Origin: Hofstenia miamia
Lineage: Eukaryota; Xenacoelomorpha; Acoela
Direction: 5' to 3'
Length of the DNA stretch: 64,000 nt
Assembly (NCBI GenBank): GCA_004352715.1
Contig: SCFE01000093.1
Coordinates: 645,001 to 709,000 of the forward strand
Shown: piece after piece, positions 1-10,624 of the stretch
Layout: each line of letters opens with the position of its first letter
Position numbering within the stretch: position 1 is the stretch's first letter
Notes under the pieces: model-generated
What the model saw: the letters and a program-made list of their open reading frames with translations, nothing else
Database searches by the model: none
Told to the model about the DNA's origin: nothing
Program-made: the position numbers and the translations under genes

Positions 1-500
1 GTGGAGTACATGGCGTCAAGTAGACTGGGTCGCTCAATTGGTTTAGTTGGGTTAGGTCCAATATTCCGTAAAAGCTAATGGGTCGACTAAGTTTGGGTTA
101 AGTTTTCCAAGTGGATGGGTTCGTTCTTTGATTCCGACAACATTTATAACATGAGGCTTTCGTTCAACTAAATCCTATTCGACCAAAGCTTTTCTGGGCT
201 CCTCAGGCACGTGGGAAAATTCCCCTAGAAGTCCGCTGTACCAGTATCGCCCCATCGATATAGTAGCTGATTAAGAAATGTGGTACCATTGACGGTACGT
301 TACAGGACCTGCCCTTCTCTAATAATCTTTGACGGTACAGGGACTTCATTATGGATTATTTTGTTTGCTTGTTTTCGACGTTTTGAGACAACGATACAGT
401 GGGACCAAACAGTACCGGTAATATGATTTATGACATCGGGACGGTACCCGTACTGTAACGGACGGGACTTGGACAAGATTTTTGTGCCACCACAGGCCTC
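1..500. other. CpG-rich, GC-richer block, unidentified repeat-like DNA
   Basis: No open frame of note. The block stands out from the AT-rich remainder by many CG dinucleotides and recurring GACGGTAC / GGTACC / CCGTACTG words. The first 130 bases carry GGGTCG- and GGGTTAG-type words that resemble the acccgaaccc-type repeats near 10.4 and 16.5 kb. This is probably part of a transposable element or repeat cut by the window edge, but I cannot name it. Confidence 0.3.
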
Positions 501-1514
501 TCTATTATGATATTATAACAAAACTTTGCTCAATATTCATATCAGCACAATTAATTTGGAATGTTTGATGCCAACATTATTTATATGGCCCTCATCAAAT
601 CTTAAAATTTCTGGATTTTTTGAAATACATTAAATATTAGTTTTAGCAGTTGGAAATGATGGAATTAATTAGAATTCATTCCTAACTTTTCAAATATAAA
701 TTTCTTACTTTGTTTTACACTAACCATAATAGTAATTTTTGCAAGAATTACAAACTATACACCCGGAAGACACCCAATGCCATCTTTAAAATGAGTATAT
801 ATTTAAGAAATTTTATTAGGGGTCATAACTCCTAATAAAAGTTTGAGAAATTTTCCGAGTTTCAATAAGAAAGGTTCACAACTTTTTGAGTAATAATCAA
901 ATGTTGAGTGGAGCCCATCTAGGGGTCAAATAGGGTTAAAATATGCTCATTAGCGATGTGGGGATGGTTTTGATATTAAAAACTTCGATTACGGTTTCTC
1001 AGAAGATATGACCGACTTGCAGCAATGGTTGGGTCGACAGAAAATTCTACAGGTCAGGATCATTCAAAAATCCTTGAACAAATAGAGCCTACAGACATTT
1101 CATAACGACAATATTCTACATTTATAATCTCTATTAACCCTTTGTTTGTTAAACCTGAAAATATCCAAGTTCAAAATTTCAGAAATGATTTAACAATATC
1201 TTTGTCTATAAGACATTACCTATTATGTAATTACCAAATTCATTTGTTTTCCCGACCGCAGCGAATACCTGATAGCGTCAACCATGCACACGCCAATTGT
1301 ATTTAAATTGAACTAGACATGAAGGAGTTGGAAAGAAATCTCCCTTTGGCTAAATCCGTAAATTACTCTTAATTATGGATCGCGAAGGTTTCAATTGACA
1401 ATTTTAAAGCGCAGTCTTTATGTCTATTTCCTTTGGCTCTATGATTTCTCCTAAGACTTAACTAAATGGAAGGAAGACTATGTAGATCTTGTTCAACATG
1501 CTGTATTTCGACAC
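501..1514. other. Intergenic AT-rich DNA, nothing recognised
   Basis: No coding frame, RNA gene or repeat structure that I can support. Confidence 0.4.
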
Positions 1515-1516
1515 TA

Positions 1517-1588
1517 TAGGGTGTCTCAAAAATGTACTCACTCTTAGGATTATGAGAAAACCTTTATTTATGGACATAGAGCGAAATG
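1517..1588 (+). repeat. Left terminal inverted repeat of mariner-type element
   Basis: It matches the reverse complement of 2767-2839 with only a few mismatches over about 72 bp. It is flanked on the left by TA at 1515-1516. Confidence 0.92.
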
Positions 1589-1627
1589 AAATAGCACCGA
1601 ATACATGAGACAAATGTGTTTAAAGAA

Positions 1628-2696
1628 TCATGTTTGCGAATGTGCAAATTGATGACCATTATTGCCCAGACAACGCTGATAACGCGCACCAAGGGATTAG
1701 CAAGCGTCGCGAAACATGTCATTAGGAATATCACGATATTGTCTTTCAATTTCCAATTTGAATGCATCAGTTGTCCTTTGTTTGTTGGCATAAACGTTGT
1801 CTTTTAAGTATCCCCATAAAAAGTAGTCCATGGGTGTTAGGTCTGGGGAACTGGCAGGGTATTCAATGGGGCCCCTTCGTCCAATCCATGTGTCAGGAAA
1901 CACTGCATCAAGGTAAGCTCGTACATCGCGATGGTAGTGGGGAGGTGCTCCATCTTGCTGAAAGTAAATTTCGCTGTCTTCACCAAACATCTCTGTAATT
2001 TGTGGACCAACAAATTCCTGAAGCAAGTTGAGGTAGCTCTCACCATTGACAGTTTCGTTGAAAAAAAAAGGTCCTATGTTACCCAATGCGGATATTGGAC
2101 ACCACGCTGTTACTCCTGGTAAGTTTACATGGCGTTCAATTGTTACATGAGGATTTACAGGACACCAGTACGTGTAATTATGGCGGTTAATGGTACCGTT
2201 TAATTCGAAGGTTGCTTCATCGTTCCACACAATTTTGTGTGCAAACTCGACATCGTCTGCACATTTTGCCAGGTAGCATTCACAAAATTTGACTCTCCGA
2301 TCAGGATCGTCTTCGTTGAGAGCTTGACACAGCCTTGGAATGTAGCATTTTCAATGCAGACGCTTCATGAAGCGGAATACGCTATCTTTGAGATGTGGGT
2401 TTCCCGAGCAGTTTGGCGAAGTGATTTCCGTGGTGATCGAAGGAGTATTCCTGCACCTGTAATTCTTTTCCAGGGGAAGTAGATGTCCTTGGTCAACCTG
2501 AAAGTTTTTTGTTGAAATTCTGACCGGTTCCATCTGCTTTAAATTTGTCTCTGATGCGCGCAATGGTCCGACGATTGGGTGGCGGTTTTGCAAATTGATT
2601 CCTGAACAGGCGTTGCACTTCAGTGGCGTTTTCGGTCTTTCAATAGCATTTCAGGACAAACTTTCTTTCTTCGAAACTAAGTTGATTTCCAGCCAT
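1628..2696 (-). pseudogene. Mariner/DD41D-type transposase pseudogene
   Basis: The reading region starts at an ATG at 2694-2696. The N-terminal helix-turn-helix part reads MAGNQLSFEERKFVLKCY and then meets an in-frame TGA. It continues with a PPPNRRTIARIRDKF-like second HTH segment and meets another TGA in an LSG-stop-PRTSTS context. A frame change follows before the catalytic half, which is open over 1697-2230 (177 codons). There WNDEATF carries the first Asp, [11 protein letters not shown] the second, and [13 protein letters not shown] the third, 41 residues after the second, hence DD41D. A final TAA interrupts the C-terminus: frame-consistent sequence ending in NNGHQFAHSQ continues to a TGA at 1628. 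The spacing is counted from the sequence, the family assignment is from known motifs, and inactivity is inferred from the stops. Confidence 0.9.
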
Positions 2697-2766
2697 AGCT
2701 TCAGTAATTCAGGATATCTGCAACACAAAAAAGACTGAGTACATTTATAATTATCATCAATTTCAA

Positions 2767-2839
2767 CATTTCGCTCTGTGTCCATAAATACAGGCTTTCT
2801 CATAATTCTAAGAGTGAGTACATTTTTTGAGACACCCTG
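2767..2839 (-). repeat. Right terminal inverted repeat of mariner-type element
   Basis: Inverted partner of 1517-1588. It is followed by TA at 2840-2841. Confidence 0.92.
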
Positions 2840-2841
2840 TA

Positions 2842-4137
2842 GTTACGTCATAAACATAAAAGAGTAAGAGAGTAGACATATTTACTTGTTATATTGAACA
2901 AAATACGATGTATTCTGTTAAGGTTATATTTATAATTGCATTCTGACAATTCTTTTAATTTTTTAAAATTGTAAATGTGCTTTCCACAAATAATCGTGAT
3001 TTCTTAAAATCTAGTATCCTTCAGTTTGTAAACAACACTATTTATTAAAGGCGGTGCGAGAACTTATGTAAATGTGGAGCCGATTTTTTTCGAGGGAGTT
3101 TTTCAATCAAATAATTCTTACAAGCGAGCATATAATTCAATATTGCGCAAGATAAAATTTATATTTCTCTAAAAAATGATAATTTTTTCAATCAAAAAAG
3201 TGTAGTTGTCGTTTACAATAATCACTATTGATTTTTCCTTCATGAAATTGATATCTCATTTGCTTATCATTTATATTGTGCAAAATAGTGTTGCTAAATC
3301 GGAATTAACCTGTCATCTGCAACGGAAAGAATAAACAAAAATTGTTTTCCACATGGTTTGGCTATTTAAAGAAGATGTTTAAGTTTAAGCAAATTGGTAA
3401 GTAGAATTCTTCATTAGTTTCAAGCATTCTTGATATAATAATTAATATTACGCAATTTATTTGGGATAAACCTATGGATAAAATCAGAAATCAGAACGGA
3501 ATATCAATTTGATGCGAATGTCATTAAGGCCAGAACGTCATCGTTATGACTTTCCACATTATTGTAAATTTAGAAACAGTGTCATTTTAATATTGTACAA
3601 AGAAAAACAATTTTTTTTAATGCGTTTATGAGTTTTAAAACAAAAAGTGACAATCGTTTCTAACATTGGTTGAAAATAAACATTATATTCAATGAGATTC
3701 ACAACAAAATTAGTTAATGTCGTATTCTCCTAAATAGACTTAAGTTAGGCCCCTGCAAGTTGATTTGTTTAGGTTCGAATCAAATTCTGCAACTTACTGC
3801 TTTATAGAGTTTCTGAAATTCACTTTTGTGATGAAAAGCTCTATAATTTACTAAATTGTCTAATAATTATTTTCATTAAAAATATTTCAAATGCGTAGCT
3901 AATTAGTAAAATTGGATGTAACAACTTAAAAGCTATTTGAAGATGAAACACTGGACATCACTATAGATCTAGTAGTTTTCGTAAAAGTTGATAGACAATG
4001 TTTACCACTATTCGTGCATAACTTACAATGATTAATATCAGGTTTGCTGCTTAAAGTGGTTTTTTCAGAATTTTTCGGAAAAAATGTTTTTGTTTTTTTG
4101 TTTTTGTTATAACAATATAATATAAGCAATAAAAAGA
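2842..4137. other. Intergenic AT-rich DNA, nothing recognised
   Basis: No convincing coding frame, RNA or element. The short open frames here have no recognisable motif and are expected by chance at this base composition. Confidence 0.4.
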
Positions 4138-4191
4138 CTATATATATATATACAAATATATATATATATATACGTATATATATATATATAA

Positions 4192-4225
<34 letters not shown>

Positions 4226-4226
4226 C
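4138..4226. repeat. Compound (TA)n microsatellite
   Basis: TA dinucleotide runs interrupted by CAAA, CG and AAA variants over about 90 bp. Confidence 0.95.
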
Positions 4227-6684
4227 TACAGAAGCTATGTAGGATTAAATTTAAAAAATCATCTATGAAGCACCGGAGAGAAGGTAGACGTGAGATGTGC
4301 AATCTTTATGTCTATGTTTTCTGTAGACTTTAAGTGTAAATATATTTTATATTTATAATTTCAAAGTTTTGGGCTAAATAATTTTAAGAACTCTAAAAAA
4401 TGTGTACTGACATTTGATAATTTTTAGAAATTACAGTGCGTCAATGTTCTTCTCAATAAATGTTCAAAAATGCAGAACACAAATGGAATTTAAATTTTTA
4501 TGTTTCAATACAACATTCCCGAAAAACGGATGTTTCCCAGGTTTTAGGCATAGCAAATATAGCACTTAAATATTTATTTACAATTAGCACTACTTGAAAT
4601 AAAAATCATAAAAAACATTGTTTTGTCAGGGTGTTTTAAAAATGCAACCCTGGTTTATGCTTAACTCGTTTATATTGATAACCATCGTATCTGAAAACCC
4701 CTTATTCTTGGTTTAAATTGCGGGTCAACAATTATTTACATTGTAATTCCGTATTTCCATATCATTATAATCCATTCTAATCTCTGGAACCGACTTCTAA
4801 GAGTATGAGAGCTTAGTTATCACCAAAATACCGAGACATAGATACCATGAAAATGTAAACAAAAAAAATTTAAAATATTTATAAGTTCTTGGAAATTCTA
4901 GGCTAATGATTGAAGGCAAATTAGAAAAAAACTTTAGTTTAGATTTTTAATGTATATCATTGTGCGTTCATCAACAACAAGCGATTTTTGAGGTAACTAT
5001 CATCTTCCATGGTAACTTAAGTTTAAAATTTAGGTTCGTGACATTACCATACGTAGGAGCTTTCTAAAAGAGGCTAAGCATTTTCTCATGAGGCATTTCA
5101 GATTATTTTGTGGACATTATTGCATTAATTTTTTAACATCTGGAGAAGGGCTGATCCAACTATGGCAATGGAGGTTGTCTTAACTGGAACTGCTTTTATT
5201 TTAGGCAAATAAAACTAGGCAAAGCAAAACAACCGTTTTACTTAATTGAATTAGAGTGATTCAATAGTGAACTGTCTCCCACACACCCCTTGTCCCAAAC
5301 TGCCTTTGCTTTCCATACATGTTTAGGCATCATTCATGAGTAAAATGTTCCGCGGTTGTTCTTATATTTTTGTTGCTATTCACTGTTCATAGTCTTGATA
5401 AATATATCTGAAGTTTCTCTAAAACGTTTTTTCCCTAAGAGTTTTCCCCTTTAGACATTCAAATTTATGAATTTTATGAAGCTGAATTTACATATAAGAG
5501 GAATTTAAGCGATAAATCAGATGGAATTTACTGTGAAAGTAATTGCAATTCAACAACAAAATTATACCTGAACTAAATCTTTTATAATCATTCATATGAT
5601 TTAGAGCATTATATTTTTTGGGTTTTGTAAAAATTAAATAGTTTTAATTGCCTATTATTAACTTATAATGGCTTAAATTCAAAACATTGTTTCTAAGTTT
5701 CTTAGGTTGCTCATATGCTTTGAGTAAGTGAAAGAGGTATTTACTACTGAAACCTAAACTTTCTTTGTATGACTGTTCTGTAATGATAAACTATCCAGTT
5801 TCATTCTGATTTTTTCTTTACTTGGTATTTTTCAATCACATGATGCTTCAAACTGCGGATTAACAGCATTTCAGTTGAATTGTGTTATATTCCTGCTTTT
5901 AATTGATCTCTTGGAATAACTTATGACATTGGTTTTCGTCTTTTCTCTTCGATACCTTCTCCTAAATTGTTTTTATTTGATAATATACATGTGCTTTGAG
6001 AGTGTACTTTCTTAAATGTAGCAGCATTTCCAAACAGAAAAAATGTACTCCCCTCAACTTTTATGCAAAGATATTTACCGACATCATATTAATTAAATAC
6101 ACAGATACTTGCAGATAATCCGTCCACCCTAAACTGTGATTTTAATTTTCTATTGTCAGTCCCACTAGTCAAGTGATTCTAATATATTTTCTAAGATTCC
6201 ATAATGGTAGATACCCTATGCTCCTATTTCAACTTTTTATTGCAGATATACGTACCATCACTCTCTAATAACAATGGTTAGATTTGTTTATATTGTCTTG
6301 CGAAGCCCACCATTTAGCCATCAGAAAATTTCTCGGTAAATATCGATAAACATCTCAATCAACCTTGTCAATTGTAGTTGATTGACAAAATAGCAGTAAA
6401 TGAACTTCGGCAATTTAGTGACAATATGTCTAAATCAAACTATATAATTGAATTGACGAGATAATAGTTGACTAATCTGCAACAATGGAATTTAGTCATA
6501 TTTCCTATTCATCATTTTTTTAAATAAGAGCATTGTACCTTTTAACATTTGGAAGAAAATTTAGTTGTTCTGTAACTAGTCTTCGGGGTTAAATACTTCA
6601 TATTTTCTGCAGAACAAATGAGTGCAAATTTTTTTCAAAAAATGTTGCAACTGCTTTTGAATATTTAAAGACATTTATTCTTAG
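4227..6684. other. Intergenic AT-rich DNA, nothing firm
   Basis: The only hint of structure is CAGGGTGTTTTAAAAATGC at about 4628, which resembles a mariner-type terminus, but I found no inverted partner. I see no gene. Confidence 0.35.
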
Positions 6685-6686
6685 TA

Positions 6687-6983
6687 CAGGCAACCCCGCC
6701 TGAGTCGGATCGACTCGGACCAATGAAAACAATCCGATTTACAAGAAATCCGAGATATAATTTTGTGTGTGTGTACATATTGGAGTTTGTCTGTTCTTTA
6801 TTAATAGTATAGGCAAGCACGCCTAAGTCGGATGTGACTAAGTCGGATTTTTGCGTAACTCCTACTATTAATAAAGAACAGACAAACTCCAATATGTACA
6901 CACACAAAATTATATCTCCGATTTCTTGTAATTCGGATTATTTTCATTGGTCCGCGTCGATCCGACTTAGGCGGGGTTGCCTG
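6687..6983. mobile_element. Foldback MITE with long inverted arms, pogo/Tigger-like ends
   Basis: This 297 bp element is flanked by TA on both sides (6685-6686 and 6984-6985). The left arm (about 6687-6811) and right arm (about 6863-6983) are inverted copies over about 120 bp. The outer ends start CAGGCAACCCCGCCTGAGTC and its complement. The central spacer holds a further diverged copy of the terminal sequence (AGGCAAGCACGCCTAAGTCG at 6811-6830). TA duplication plus a CAGGCAACCCC start resembles pogo/Tigger termini known from animals. There is no coding capacity, so it would be mobilised in trans. The short open frames inside are shadows of the arms. Confidence 0.88.
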
Positions 6984-6985
6984 TA

Positions 6986-8958
6986 TATATATATAAATTG
7001 CTAACAGGTTTGCTACAAAATATTTAGTAAACTACAAACCTAGGAGAAATCTTACAGTAGATGAAAAATTGTTGCTGTTTCTCTTATGGATTACAGTATC
7101 ATAATCTAAATGTGCTTTGATGCTTTTTGTCATATATATCTTAGTTTTAACAATTTGAACAAAATAAGTTATTGCTCCATTAAAAATACAAACACATGGT
7201 AGAAGAAGCAAATTTAATTCTTTTTTTAAGACGTCAAAAACATATTACTATGGTAAATTATTTTCCAAGTACAAGAGGATTATACGTTGTTCTCTTCCTT
7301 ACATTATATTGCTGAAGCCTCATTCAAAGTACATAGAAGTAAATAAATTATTTTTTATTACAATAACTTCAAGAGGGGTATGGACAATTTTGATATACTT
7401 GAAACACCTAGTCATCCATCTGAAAAGAGGCAAATAGACCCTTGCCAGTGTCTATAATATTTTTAGCATTACTGCATATATTGGTGTTTTTTGCATATTC
7501 ACCCAAAGTACAACTGCAACGAATTCCAACGGGCGAAAAATCTCATTGAAGCTGATGTGTGTAGAAGAAAATAAAATACCAGTAGTTACTGCTAAAATTT
7601 TGGAATTACATCTACTTCCACCATCAATGGCATGTATAATCGACGTAAGAACGTCGATGCAAGAACTACACACAACAAAAACTTGATGTCAAAAACTCTA
7701 AAGAATATGAAACCCAAATTCCACCCAAAAATCACTGACCCATAAAAATATTATCTGGCTTGTTGTTCTTTCGCTAGGCGATGAAAATTATCTGGGGTAC
7801 TTGGGTACCCCAGTGGTAAGTAACTTAACAAATTGTATTGTAGTTAGACGGTTAATCCTTTGTTTTATAAATGGTTGATATTTAAAAAACAGATTTTTTG
7901 AATCAATTGGATAGTTTTTATGCAATTTAATCAAATCTTGAATGTGTAAGGAGATCATAAATTTTACTTAATGTTCTTGAACCTCTCAGGCCTATGTCAT
8001 TGCAAAAGTATTTCTTTGATAGGGATCACTGCCTTACAGGACCCCCTTCTGTGACGCTAGGCTCTCTTAAAATTCGTTTTCAATTAAAACAAGATTGTAA
8101 GGTATCTAGGAAATGATTGTTGACTACATTGATCACTATAATTGTGGGTAAGTTCACTTATGAAAATGAAATCTGTATATCTGGGGGACATCCTAGACTT
8201 TTGCATGCTTCTTAGCTTAGAAAAAATTATTATAATTTCCATGTAAAAATCGTTTGAAAGAGTAATTTCTTAACTAAATGTTACTTATATATAGAACTAA
8301 GTCATTGTTGTTTCAAAGTACAAGTTTTGCATTGTCCTAGTAGAAATTTTATATGAGATAAATCAATAAATAGTGAGAATCGTAGTTAGATTTGCATAGT
8401 AAGAAATAGTTAAATGGACTCTAACATAATAATGGAGTTTATTGATTAAATTGTGTTTCGATCTGCTTTTGTCCCAAAGGAATTAATTGGAAATTATTTC
8501 CCGCATTATATTGAGAATTATACGGCAGAACTTAATTCCCCGTTTCATTGACACAGTTTTAATGAATTCATTTTACAAAGTTAATGGAATTCATTGCCAG
8601 ATACAGTGAAAGCTATCAACAGGCCACTTTCATGTGCTCTGCGATAATTACTATGTTTTTGCTGTTCTCTTTTACATTGAAAAATTTCATGCTAACATTT
8701 CTGTATTCTTCATCAAACTCAAAATCTTTTGTTAATGTCAGATGAATTGAATAGCAATTATTGATTTTCTAAGCAATATTAGAAATTGAATGCATCCCCT
8801 ATCATCATTCACAAAATATAGCTTAATAATGTACATTAACTATTATATTTTGGAATTGCAACTTCTCATATTTTGATGTATACTGACTATTTTGCAGTGT
8901 CAATTGGCCTGGTAAGCCCGGATTTATACAAAATCATCCTGTCAGGCCTCACCCATAA
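6986..8958. other. Intergenic AT-rich DNA with one hairpin
   Basis: No gene recognised. The one structure is a perfect 9 bp stem at 7792-7813 (CTGGGGTAC / GTACCCCAG, loop TTGG), possibly a transposon end. Confidence 0.35.
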
Positions 8959-8983
8959 TATATATATATATATATACATATAT

Positions 8984-9023
<40 letters not shown>

Positions 9024-9033
9024 TCATACACAC

Positions 9034-9070
<37 letters not shown>
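8959..9070. repeat. Compound (TA)n microsatellite with CA interruptions
   Basis: TA runs interrupted by TACATATATCATACA-type units. Confidence 0.95.
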
Positions 9071-9110
9071 GCATATTAGAGATATGCAGATGATTACTTT
9101 TAAAAACTAT

Positions 9111-9293
9111 TTAGCTTTCATACACATAGCACATTATGTGAAATAGAAAGATTACACATAAGCGCTCAAGCTGGCCATTCCCGATAACAATTGAACAGCC
9201 ACCTGCACCCGTGGCTACGAATGCTAGAACCGGGTCCTTGCTAGTAGTACAAGTGACCGACGTTATATCGAAAACCAATCGAAAAATAAACTT
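9111..9293 (-). other. Possible coding island (candidate exon), unidentified
   Basis: A GC-richer patch (about 9150-9260) lies within AT-rich DNA. On the minus strand an open frame runs from 9293 to a stop at 9111. Its central part reads DITSVTCTTSKDPV and LAFVATGAGGCSIVIGNG, a composition unlike random AT-rich translation. It is preceded by TTTTTCTTAG, a plausible splice acceptor ending at 9294. GT dinucleotides after QLERL could act as a donor. I do not recognise the protein. It could be a host exon or a transposon fragment. Confidence 0.25.
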
Positions 9294-9446
9294 CTAAGAA
9301 AAACGATCTTCCATACAATTTTATTACCTTTACTTCAAAAAAATTCATTAAAACGAAATATTTTGTGCACACGCGTTGTTCACTTCAAAGTAAATACTAC
9401 AAAACGAAGAGACTCTTTAGGCAACTGCAACTCCAAGGAATTGATA

Positions 9447-9467
9447 ATATATATATATATATATATT
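9447..9467. repeat. (TA)n microsatellite
   Basis: Ten or so TA units. Confidence 0.9.
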
Positions 9468-9529
9468 TGTTATATATCCAGAGCCATCGATATTATGATA
9501 TATAAAGAATATATATATACATGTACATA

Positions 9530-10007
9530 GTGGTCATAAAGTTCCTGAGCGGTTATATTCACCCATTATCGAAAAACCATGTAGCCAATTGAAAAGATAT
9601 TTCACAAAATGAACGTATATTTAACAAAATTCAATTAATTATGCTCAACATTAGCTGTACTGACCCCCACACAACGTGCCAGACGCTGCTTAAATGCGGG
9701 TAATATTTTTGCCTCTGTACAAATAGCGTCTTTGAGTTGCTGAATTGTTTCTGTGTTTTTAAAATAAACCAGGAAAAGGTCTAATGGGGACAAATCCGGG
9801 GATCTGGATAACCAAATTAGGGCTTAACACTCCATTTCATATCAATTGAAAGACAAGATTTTTAAGTTAAAACATTATCTTTTTAAATTGTCGCAACAGT
9901 GAATTAAAACTATCAAATTTATGATTGAACACAGAAAAATATAATTTACAATAGATTTCTATTATTTTGCGAAGAAATCAATTTCTATACTTTTTATGAT
10001 CACACTG
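9530..10007 (-). mobile_element. Truncated mariner-type element remnant
   Basis: The left end GTGGTCATAAAGTTCCTGAG at 9530 is preceded by TA. The right end at about 9990-10007 reads, reverse complemented, CAGTGTGATCATAAAAAGT and is followed by TA (10008-10009). The ends match imperfectly. The interior has only the last part of a transposase (9635-9814), so the element has lost most of its body. Confidence 0.6.
9635..9814 (-). pseudogene. Mariner-type transposase, C-terminal fragment
   Basis: A minus-strand frame of about 59 codons begins at a Trp codon at 9814 and ends at TAA (9635-9637). It starts WLSRSPDLSPLDLFLVYFKN, which matches the third catalytic Asp region of mariner/DD41D transposases (SPDL-x-P-x-D-x-FLW). 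It ends in a helix with RLARC and VEHN, like the usual family C-terminus. The N-terminal DNA-binding half and the first two catalytic Asp residues are missing, so it is dead. It is related in type to the element at 1.5 kb but not a close copy. Confidence 0.75.
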
Positions 10008-10009
10008 TA

Positions 10010-10013
<4 letters not shown>

Positions 10014-10040
<27 letters not shown>

Positions 10041-10271
10041 NNNNNNNNNNNNNNNNNNNNNNNNNNNNNNNNNNNNNNNNNNNNNNNNNNNNNNNNNNNN
10101 NNNNNNNNNNNNNNNNNNNNNNNNNNNNNNNNNNNNNNNNNNNNNNNNNNNNNNNNNNNNNNNNNNNNNNNNNNNNNNNNNNNNNNNNNNNNNNNNNNNN
10201 NNNNNNNNNNNNNNNNNNNNNNNNNNNNNNNNNNNNNNNNNNNNNNNNNNNNNNNNNNNNNNNNNNNNNNN

Positions 10272-10303
<32 letters not shown>

Positions 10304-10344
10304 AATAAATATATACATATATTTATATATATATATATATATAT
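10014..10344. repeat. (TA)n microsatellite containing assembly gap 10041-10271
   Basis: TA runs sit on both sides of a 231-N gap, followed by an ATAAATAAATATAC interruption and a second run to 10344. The gap is presumably unresolved TA repeat. Confidence 0.9.
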
Positions 10345-10347
10345 TGC

Positions 10348-10545
10348 GATTTCGGATTTCGGTTCCGTTCAGTTAACAAATTGAGTCGGAGATTGGGTTC
10401 GGGTACAAAGACTAAATTGATTATTAAAGAAATGCTGACGTTAATCACCACTTGATTTGAGAGAGATCTAATCTATGACATTAAGTGACATCAATGAACT
10501 GCTGTTTCCTCTATTAGAAAATACTTGATATAGATGATCATTTGA
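10348..10545 (-). repeat. Dispersed repeat family A, copy 1
   Basis: The reverse complement aligns with 16518-16745. Shared words include GAGGAAACAGCAGTTCA versus GGGGAAACAGCAATTCA, CTCAAATCAAG(T/A)GGTGATT, TTTAATAATCAAT and CCGAACCC / TCGAACCC. The divergence indicates an old repeat. No coding content seen. Confidence 0.75.
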
Positions 10546-10582
10546 TTGAATAGATCCATGTTTACCTCATATTGTCAGACTG

Positions 10583-10584
<2 letters not shown>

Positions 10585-10624
<40 letters not shown>
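10585..10624. repeat. (TA)n microsatellite
   Basis: About 20 TA units. Confidence 0.95.

Larger units (their letters stand above)
1517..2839 (-). mobile_element. Mariner-type (DD41D-like) DNA transposon, full length, dead
   Basis: This is a 1323 bp element with about 72 bp terminal inverted repeats (1517-1588 and 2767-2839). Read inward both start with (C/T)AGGGTGTCTCAAAAA and run through TGTACTCACTCTTAG to the word GAGCGAAATG. Each end is flanked by TA (1515-1516 and 2840-2841), the classical IS630/Tc1/mariner target duplication. The interior is a single minus-strand transposase reading region, now broken. Length, TA duplication and one-gene layout fit the superfamily. The copy is clearly non-autonomous today because of stop codons in the transposase. 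Confidence 0.92.

Noticed and set aside
1616-2482. Several plus-strand frames across the mariner element
   Set aside because: Antisense shadows of the transposase; the minus-strand catalytic motifs settle the coding strand.
3700-3810. GGTTCGAATC resembling a tRNA T-arm near 3773
   Set aside because: No matching A box, acceptor stem or anticodon arm could be folded around it.
8873-9079. 68-codon plus-strand frame ending in Tyr-Ile repeats
   Set aside because: The Ile-Tyr repeats are translation of the (TA)n microsatellite; the same holds for all similar frames beside TA tracts and gaps.
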